From NCBI GenBank assembly GCA_946479745.1, contig CAMLGZ010000001.1, positions 310,001-374,000 of the forward strand: DNA of 64,000 nt. Reading direction: 5' to 3'. This document shows, in pieces, positions 57,760 to 64,000 of the stretch. Positions within the stretch are counted from its first letter, which is position 1; each line of letters starts with the position of its first letter. Origin of the DNA: an uncultured Pseudoxanthomonas sp. (GTDB lineage Bacteria > Pseudomonadota > Gammaproteobacteria > Xanthomonadales > Xanthomonadaceae). Below the pieces are notes generated by a model, which saw nothing but the letters and a program-made list of their open reading frames with translations, ran no database searches and was not told the DNA's origin. A program made the translations under genes and the position numbers.

Positions 57760-58632
57760 TCAATCGCAGGCGCGCGGCCACGAGGAATCGGCGCCGGGCT
57801 CCAGATCGACCAGAAATAATTCGCCAGATTTCCCGTCGTCGGCCTGCGCGAACAATAGGCGCTTGCCGTCGGGCGACAACAAAGGACCGACCGGGAAGAC
57901 ATCCTGCCGCGCCGGCACCTGCCCGCGTTCTCGCCACGCATCCTCCACCCGTTCGTAGCGGTACAGATGCGAGCGTTCGCCGCGATTGGCTACCACCACC
58001 ATTGCCCTGCCGTCGCGCGAGATATCGGCCTCGTATTCGTCGCCTGCAGTGTTCACTTCGCCGGGCAGTGGCTCCACCCGCCATCCACCTTCGCCTTGCG
58101 GCGTCGCCAGATACAGGTCGCGGCCACCAGGCCCGCCGGGCCGGTCGGACCCGAACAACAGGCGGCCATCGGCCAATTCGCGCGGCAACAATTCGCTGTG
58201 GATCGAGTTGACCGGTTCCGGCAAACGGATCGGTGCGCCCCATCGGCCATCGGCGGTGCGTTCGACCTTCCAGATATCCAGATCGTCCTTGCGGTGCCGG
58301 TCGGTGCCGTAATAGAGGCGGCGACCGTCCGGACTGAAGGCCGGATCGGTCTCCAGCACGCCTGGCGCGGCGGCGAAGGAGGGTTCGGTCGGCGCCGACC
58401 AGCGCCCGCCGACGCAGCGCGTGGACAGCAGGCGGTAATGATCGAACTGACGGTCGGCGCGGAAGAAAAACAGTTCGCGACCGTCCGGCGACAGACTCGG
58501 CGAAGATTCGTACTGATCGGTCGAAATCTCCGTCGGAGTCCATCGCTCGGGCGTGCCCACCTCCGCAAGCAACAAGCCCAAGGTCATGGCCGAAGCGGAG
58601 ATCGATTGCAGCAACACGGATTGCAGCGGCAT
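57760..58632 (-). CDS. PD40/TolB-like beta-propeller protein
   Basis: 290 residues from ATG 58632, preceded by GGGAG at seven bases; a longer frame exists upstream but adds no family similarity. A hydrophobic leader (MPLQSVLLQSISASAMTLGL) is followed by five to six PD40 blades with repeated SPDGxxLxF motifs (SLSPDGRELFFFRADRQ, FSPDGRRLYYGTDRHR, DISRDGRAMVVVANRG, LSPDGKRLLFAQADDG). It resembles periplasmic propeller proteins related to TolB but stands alone. Confidence 0.88.
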   Translation of the reverse strand: MPLQSVLLQSISASAMTLGLLLAEVGTPERWTPTEISTDQYESSPSLSPDGRELFFFRADRQFDHYRLLSTRCVGGRWSAPTEPSFAAAPGVLETDPAFSPDGRRLYYGTDRHRKDDLDIWKVERTADGRWGAPIRLPEPVNSIHSELLPRELADGRLLFGSDRPGGPGGRDLYLATPQGEGGWRVEPLPGEVNTAGDEYEADISRDGRAMVVVANRGERSHLYRYERVEDAWRERGQVPARQDVFPVGPLLSPDGKRLLFAQADDGKSGELFLVDLEPGADSSWPRACD

Positions 58633-58837
58633 GCTCCCGCTCCCTGGGATCGGTTCGGAGAAACCGGGATACTGGACGCGCATACAGAACGCGGGAAGTG
58701 AATATTCCACAAACCAGGGTTGAACGGGAATCAAGCCGACAGCCGCATCGCGATGCGATGATCTGTCTTTGTCGATCCAAGGCCCGTCTGGTCGTCGTAG
58801 AGACAGAGGGGCTTTCCTCTGCCAACGAGAATCCAAC

Positions 58838-59284
58838 ATGACCACCAACACCGTGCGCCTCCACCGTGTACTGCGAACCACCCCCGAGCGCCTCTACCGC
58901 GCCTTCCTGGATGCCGACGCGTTGGCCAAATGGCTTCCGCCGAACGGCTTCACCTGCAAGGTCCATCACCTGGACGCGCGGGTCGGCGGGACCTACAAAA
59001 TGTCGTTCACCAATTTCTCCACAGGCAACGGACACAGCTTCGGCGGCACTTATCAGGAGCTGACGCCGAACGAGCGCATCCGCTACAGCGACCGTTTCGA
59101 CGACCCCAACCTGCCCGGCGAGATGCAGACCACCATCACGTTGACCGAAGTGTCCTGCGGCACCGAGCTAAACATCGTGCAGGAAGGCATCCCCGAGGTG
59201 ATTCCGGCCGAACAGTGCTATCTGGGCTGGCAGGAATCGCTGGTGTTGCTGGGCAAACTTGTGGAAGCCGAAATTCCGGATTGA
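58838..59284 (+). CDS. SRPBCC-superfamily protein (AHSA1-like)
   Basis: 148 residues. LHRVLRTTPERLYRAFLDAD, ALAKWLPPNGFTCKVHHLDA and GGTYKMSFTNFSTGNGHSFG are typical of the activator-of-Hsp90-ATPase-like START-fold family, which binds hydrophobic ligands. Function unknown. Divergent from the PD40 gene; a triple hairpin cluster follows its stop. Confidence 0.9.
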   Translation: MTTNTVRLHRVLRTTPERLYRAFLDADALAKWLPPNGFTCKVHHLDARVGGTYKMSFTNFSTGNGHSFGGTYQELTPNERIRYSDRFDDPNLPGEMQTTITLTEVSCGTELNIVQEGIPEVIPAEQCYLGWQESLVLLGKLVEAEIPD

Positions 59285-59332
59285 AGAAGGCGGCACCCGG
59301 ATCACCTCGCCATGAAGGCCGACACCTGCGCC

Positions 59333-59458
59333 TGCCCCCTTTGAAAAAGGGGGCGACAAGGCGCGACAGCGGTTTGTGGGGGATTTGCTCTTCGCGCCAA
59401 GAGCAAATCCCCCGTCGTCCGCTTCGCGGACGCCCGCCCCCTTTTGCAAAGGGGGCAC
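59333..59458. repeat. Nested hairpin cluster, two CCCCCTTT-type arms around a 13-base perfect stem
   Basis: Outer hairpins TGCCCCCTTTGAAAAAGGGG (from 59333) and CGCCCCCTTTTGCAAAGGGG (ending 59458) flank GGGGGATTTGCTC-N10-GAGCAAATCCCCC at about 59378-59413, a perfect 13-base stem. The two outer arms are also mutually complementary, so the whole element can fold as one large structure. Confidence 0.75.
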
Positions 59459-59498
59459 TGGCATGGAACGAATACAAGGACGGCCGTATGCTGCCGGC

Positions 59499-60662
59499 AT
59501 GAGCAGAAATTACCTGACGACACGGTTGTATCCATTTCCCGCACTCGCGGCCGTATCTACTCCGCTACTCAAATGGAGGCGGCTTCTATTACGGAGCGTC
59601 CTCTGTCTGCTGCCCGTCCTGTTGACCGCCTGCGCGACGCAGGGTCCGTTGGAACCAGGACAGCGCCCCACCGACGTGCGCGCCGAGATAGTACGGCGAA
59701 TGCCGGCGACCACCGACCGGGCCGGCTGGGCGGCCGACATCCAGAGCGCATTCGCCGCCCAGCGCATCGAACCCAATAGCGAAAACATCTGCGCAGTGCT
59801 TGCCGTCGCCGAACAGGAATCGGGCTATCAGGCCGACCCGGTCGTGGCCGGCCTGCCGAAAATCGCGCGCGGCGAGATCGACCGTCGTGCGGCTTCCAAA
59901 CACATTCCGAAATTCCTGGTGGACGCCGCGCTCAGCATCAAGTCCTCGGACGGCAGGTCTTATGCACAGCGCCTGCAGGCTGCGCGCACCGAGCGGCAGC
60001 TCAGCGAAATTTATGAAGACATGATCGGCCGCGTACCGTTGGGCAAGCGTCTGTTCGCCGACATGAACCCGGTGCAGACCGCGGGGCCGATGCAGGTGAG
60101 CATCGCTTTCGCCGAGTCCCACGCCAGCGATTACCCCTACCCCATCGAAGGCTCGATCCGCGACGAAGCGTTTACGCGTCGCGGCGGTCTGTATTTCGGC
60201 ATCGCCCATCTGCTGGGCTACCGCACCCCATACACACGCAAGTTGCACCGCTTCGCCGACTACAACGCAGGCTGGTATGCCAGCCGCAATGCGGCCTTCC
60301 AGAACGCAGCCAGCCTGGCCTCGGGCATTCCGCTTGCGCTGGATGGCGATCTGCTACGGCCCGGGGCGCGCATGGACGATCCCGGCAAGACCGAGTTGGC
60401 GGTGCGGGCGTTGAGCGGGCAACTCGGCCTGGACCAACGTGCGATCCGCGATGCGCTGGAGCGCGGCGACCGATTGGATTTCGGCGATACCGATCTCTAC
60501 GCCAGAGTGTATGCGCTGGCCGAAGCCCACGAGCGCAAGCCGTTGCCGCGCGCAATCATGCCGGGCATCAAACTGGAAAGTCCCAAGATAACCCGTGAGC
60601 TGACCACTGCATGGTTCGCGACGCGGGTGGACGAACGCTACCAGCGATGCATGCTGCGATAG
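59499..60662 (+). CDS. DUF1615-family lipoprotein
   Basis: 387 residues from ATG 59499. The leader contains the lipobox LLTAC (VLCLLPVLLTACATQG). The body matches DUF1615, with AVAEQESGYQADPVVAGLPK resembling the active-site Glu region of lytic transglycosylases, then AGPMQVSIAFAESHA, FADYNAGWYASRNAAFQNA and RYQRCMLR. It may cut or bind peptidoglycan; this is inferred from the ES motif. The preceding hairpin cluster separates it from the SRPBCC gene. Confidence 0.88.
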   Translation: MSRNYLTTRLYPFPALAAVSTPLLKWRRLLLRSVLCLLPVLLTACATQGPLEPGQRPTDVRAEIVRRMPATTDRAGWAADIQSAFAAQRIEPNSENICAVLAVAEQESGYQADPVVAGLPKIARGEIDRRAASKHIPKFLVDAALSIKSSDGRSYAQRLQAARTERQLSEIYEDMIGRVPLGKRLFADMNPVQTAGPMQVSIAFAESHASDYPYPIEGSIRDEAFTRRGGLYFGIAHLLGYRTPYTRKLHRFADYNAGWYASRNAAFQNAASLASGIPLALDGDLLRPGARMDDPGKTELAVRALSGQLGLDQRAIRDALERGDRLDFGDTDLYARVYALAEAHERKPLPRAIMPGIKLESPKITRELTTAWFATRVDERYQRCMLR

Positions 60663-60811
60663 CGGGAATTGCCGGCACCCGCTCTATAGGAGCAACTGGG
60701 TGGCTGGACTACGTTTCTTACCTCTCGCGAGATCCGATTCACGACGCATTCACTGCGTAATGAGTCGATCGTGTTCGAATCGAAACCACCTCAACGAAAA
60801 GCGGAAGAAGC

Positions 60812-61876
60812 ATGAAACACCTTGTATTCCTGTGTTCTGTTTTTCTTCTTTTCGCGACCACACCCCTCATCGCCGCAGAGAATCCGCCGAAGCACTATGT
60901 CTACATCTATCAGCGAGGAGATGATGGCGCCGGCATCAGGGCGGACAAAGCGCTGCGCGATACCCGCTTCAGCGGGGCTCAAATCGTTTACACGTGGCGC
61001 CAACTCGAGCCTTCCAAAGACCGGTACGATTTCAGCGCGATAGAAGAAGACCTTGCCTACCTTGATTCGATAGACAAGCGGCTCTGGATTCAGATCCAGG
61101 AAAAGTCGTTTACACCCCGCCGCAACGTGCCCGATTACCTGTTGAACGACCCGCTTTATCGGGGCGGGGTGATCAAGCAGAGCATGCTTGGCGCGCCCGA
61201 GCGGGATCCGGACAAGCCGCCATCCGACGATGAATACGGGTGGTCGGCCAGGATGTGGGAACCCCCCGTCCGCGAACGCTACCAGAAGCTGATCCGGCAA
61301 TTGGGCGCCGAGTTCGATGGAAAGATCGCTGGAATCAACTTCAGCGAGAGCTCCATGGATATCGGCACCGGGAACGCCGATGGCAGCACCACCTTTCCCG
61401 TCGATTTCGATCCCCGGGCTTATGTGGATGCGATTCAGGACAACATGCGCGTGCTCGCCGATTCCTTCAAACAATCCATTCCGATGGTCTACCTTAATTT
61501 CGTGCCCGGCGAGTGGCTGCCATGGAACGACAAGGGCTATATGCGCAGTCTTTTCGCCGAAGCCAGGAAGCTGAAAATGGGGGTAGGCGGACCCGATCTC
61601 ATGCCGTACCGCAAAAGCCACATGTCGCAGACTTACGGATTCTTCAAGGACTATCCCGACGATCTGGTAAAAGGCATGGCGGTGCAGGATGGAAATCTTC
61701 GACAGATCAATCCCGAGACCGGCAAGAAAAACACGGTGCAGGATCTGCTTTCCTTCGCAGAAGGGTATCTTGGGTTGGATTACATTTTCTGGGTGGAGGA
61801 AGAACCCTATTTCAGCAACGAAGTGCTTGAGCAGCTACCGCCTCCGGAGCATCCGGGAGATCCGGATCGCAGATAG
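60812..61876 (+). CDS. Secreted TIM-barrel glycosidase-like protein
   Basis: 354 residues with signal peptide (MKHLVFLCSVFLLFATTPLI) and GGAAG before the ATG. It opens with a barrel-like DARFSGAQIVYTWRQLEPSKD-type strand region (TWRQLEPSKDRYDFSAIEED), as in GH5/GH42-like enzymes, and has Glu residues in GINFSESSMDIG and FWVEEEPYF that could serve as acid/base and nucleophile. The exact GH family is not clear and it may be a non-catalytic relative. Not part of an obvious operon. Confidence 0.78.
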   Translation: MKHLVFLCSVFLLFATTPLIAAENPPKHYVYIYQRGDDGAGIRADKALRDTRFSGAQIVYTWRQLEPSKDRYDFSAIEEDLAYLDSIDKRLWIQIQEKSFTPRRNVPDYLLNDPLYRGGVIKQSMLGAPERDPDKPPSDDEYGWSARMWEPPVRERYQKLIRQLGAEFDGKIAGINFSESSMDIGTGNADGSTTFPVDFDPRAYVDAIQDNMRVLADSFKQSIPMVYLNFVPGEWLPWNDKGYMRSLFAEARKLKMGVGGPDLMPYRKSHMSQTYGFFKDYPDDLVKGMAVQDGNLRQINPETGKKNTVQDLLSFAEGYLGLDYIFWVEEEPYFSNEVLEQLPPPEHPGDPDRR

Positions 61877-61894
61877 GGCGGGCTCAAGCCCGCC
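61877..61894. repeat. Hairpin GGCGGGCT-CAAGCCCGCC
   Basis: A single-arm version of the repeat at 43290-43353, immediately after the TAG stop of the glycosidase-like gene; likely functions as a terminator for convergent genes. Confidence 0.65.
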
Positions 61895-61922
61895 GTACGG
61901 CAAGCACGGCCCCCTTCGGGAC

Positions 61923-63356
<1,434 letters not shown>

Positions 63357-63675
63357 GCGCACAGGCCTCCCTGATTCGCGAAAACGCCGATAGTAACCGC
63401 AGAACGCAGCCCGTTCCGTCTCTGCATGCGGCTTGCACGCGGTGCGCCACACAGAATACTTTCAATGAACACGCAATCTTCGGTGTGGCACATGGCTCCT
63501 CCTGTGGATTGGCGATAAGGGTCCATGCCCATCGTCTCTCTCACTGCGACGAACGAGCCGGCCCCGAATCGACATGGCCCGAACAGCGCACCCCGTCTTG
63601 CAAGCACCGCTGGCGCATGAGTTACAGTCGAAACCCCGGCTCCCGCAGTCAGGACCTGATCATAGGAAACCTCCC
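63357..63675. other. Intergenic interval without recognisable gene
   Basis: This 319-base divergent gap between the MATE and trehalase genes should contain both promoters. Open frames of up to 84 codons on both strands lack ribosome sites, motifs or recognisable similarity. I see no strong palindrome or repeat here. Confidence 0.5.
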
Positions 63676-64000
63676 ATGCCCACCCTGCCTCACGCCACTA
63701 CCCTCGCCCTTTCGCTCGTCCTGGCCTTCGGCGCCAACGCCGCCGAGCCGGGCCCTGCGAAAACCCTCGCCTACATCGACCAGGGATGGACCACGCTGAC
63801 CCGCTCCATGGACGATTGTTCCTCGCTGCACGACGACAAGGTCAAGACCCGGCCGGTCCTCTATCTGCCCGCGGACCTGAAGCGCACCGCCGCCATCGAC
63901 GCGATCGCCAAACGCTGCAAGGTCGATGTGCGCGTGCTGCCGCAGGCCATCGCCCAGATCGGCGAGCTCGATCCTTCGTCGCTGCCGCAGCAAGGTCTGC
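63676..64000 (+). CDS. treA: Periplasmic trehalase, N-terminal part (cut at window edge)
   Basis: The window holds the first 108 codons. A signal peptide (LPHATTLALSLVLAFGANAA) is followed by YIDQGWTTLTRSMDDCSSLH, LYLPADLKRTAAIDAIAKRC and IGELDPSSLPQQGL. This matches the region of Xanthomonas-type GH37 trehalases just upstream of the LYLP-x-x-Y-V-V-PGGRF motif. It would split trehalose to glucose in the periplasm; the catalytic residues lie beyond the edge. Confidence 0.8.
   Translation, partial: MPTLPHATTLALSLVLAFGANAAEPGPAKTLAYIDQGWTTLTRSMDDCSSLHDDKVKTRPVLYLPADLKRTAAIDAIAKRCKVDVRVLPQAIAQIGELDPSSLPQQGL

Overview
The window is GC-rich chromosomal DNA, apart from an AT-rich island at about 275-1240. 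It is packed with 4-base start/stop overlaps (ATGA, GTGA, TTGA). The gene content is an aerobic Gram-negative one: LpxR-type lipid A deacylase, SlyD, HemJ, class A beta-lactamase with a twin-arginine-like leader, intracellular PHA depolymerase, Eat-type ethanolamine permease, GH16 glucanase and periplasmic trehalase. Intergenic palindromic repeats of the GTAGGAGCG type are abundant. Together these suggest a gammaproteobacterium of the Xanthomonadales/Lysobacterales; this is inference, as no rRNA or other decisive marker is present. I saw no tRNA, rRNA, CRISPR array, intact insertion sequence or prophage.

Layout. 1-1420: a truncated coiled-coil gene and an AT-rich cassette of two related TPR-like proteins. 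1423-10736: two divergent operons around an RpiR regulator. The minus arm carries rpiR, an N-formylglutamate deformylase and an EamA exporter. The plus arm carries a second N-formylglutamate amidohydrolase-family enzyme, an Eat permease, a glutamine-synthetase-like ligase, an aldehyde dehydrogenase and an iron alcohol dehydrogenase. This set fits import and gamma-glutamylation of ethanolamine (or another amino alcohol), oxidation of the alcohol to aldehyde and acid, and hydrolysis back to glutamate. 10906-13529: glutathione reductase coupled to a DadA-like dehydrogenase. 13688-25751: SlyD, two NlpC/P60 proteins, thioesterase, GNAT, dicarboxylate symporter, alkaline phosphatase, HemJ, methyltransferase, PhaZ, PadR plus membrane sensor, cyclophilin, and a relic of a bile-acid-symporter-like gene.

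25839-43175: two EamA exporters, LysR, DUF2785, GFA, DUF885 peptidase, ABC exporter, RraA, LpxR, an AraC-VOC-DUF72 operon, TfoX-N, RluF, an ArsR operon with a perfect palindrome upstream, and DeaD. 43366-53212: fatty acid desaturase, sigma factor with a membrane partner, S4 protein, a Gly-rich microprotein coupled to a GIY-YIG protein, ClpP-like lipoprotein, GNATs, beta-lactamase, and TetR divergent from an SDR-methyltransferase pair. 53255-64000: MOSC protein, DUF1428, GH16, unknown secreted and membrane proteins, PD40 propeller, SRPBCC, DUF1615, a glycosidase-like secreted protein, a MATE pump and the start of trehalase.

The most distinctive features are the putative gamma-glutamyl amino-alcohol operon, the AT-rich TPR cassette, the autoregulated-looking ArsR membrane operon, the microprotein/GIY-YIG coupling, and a dozen or more paired inverted repeats between genes, three of which supply the stop codon of the adjacent gene.
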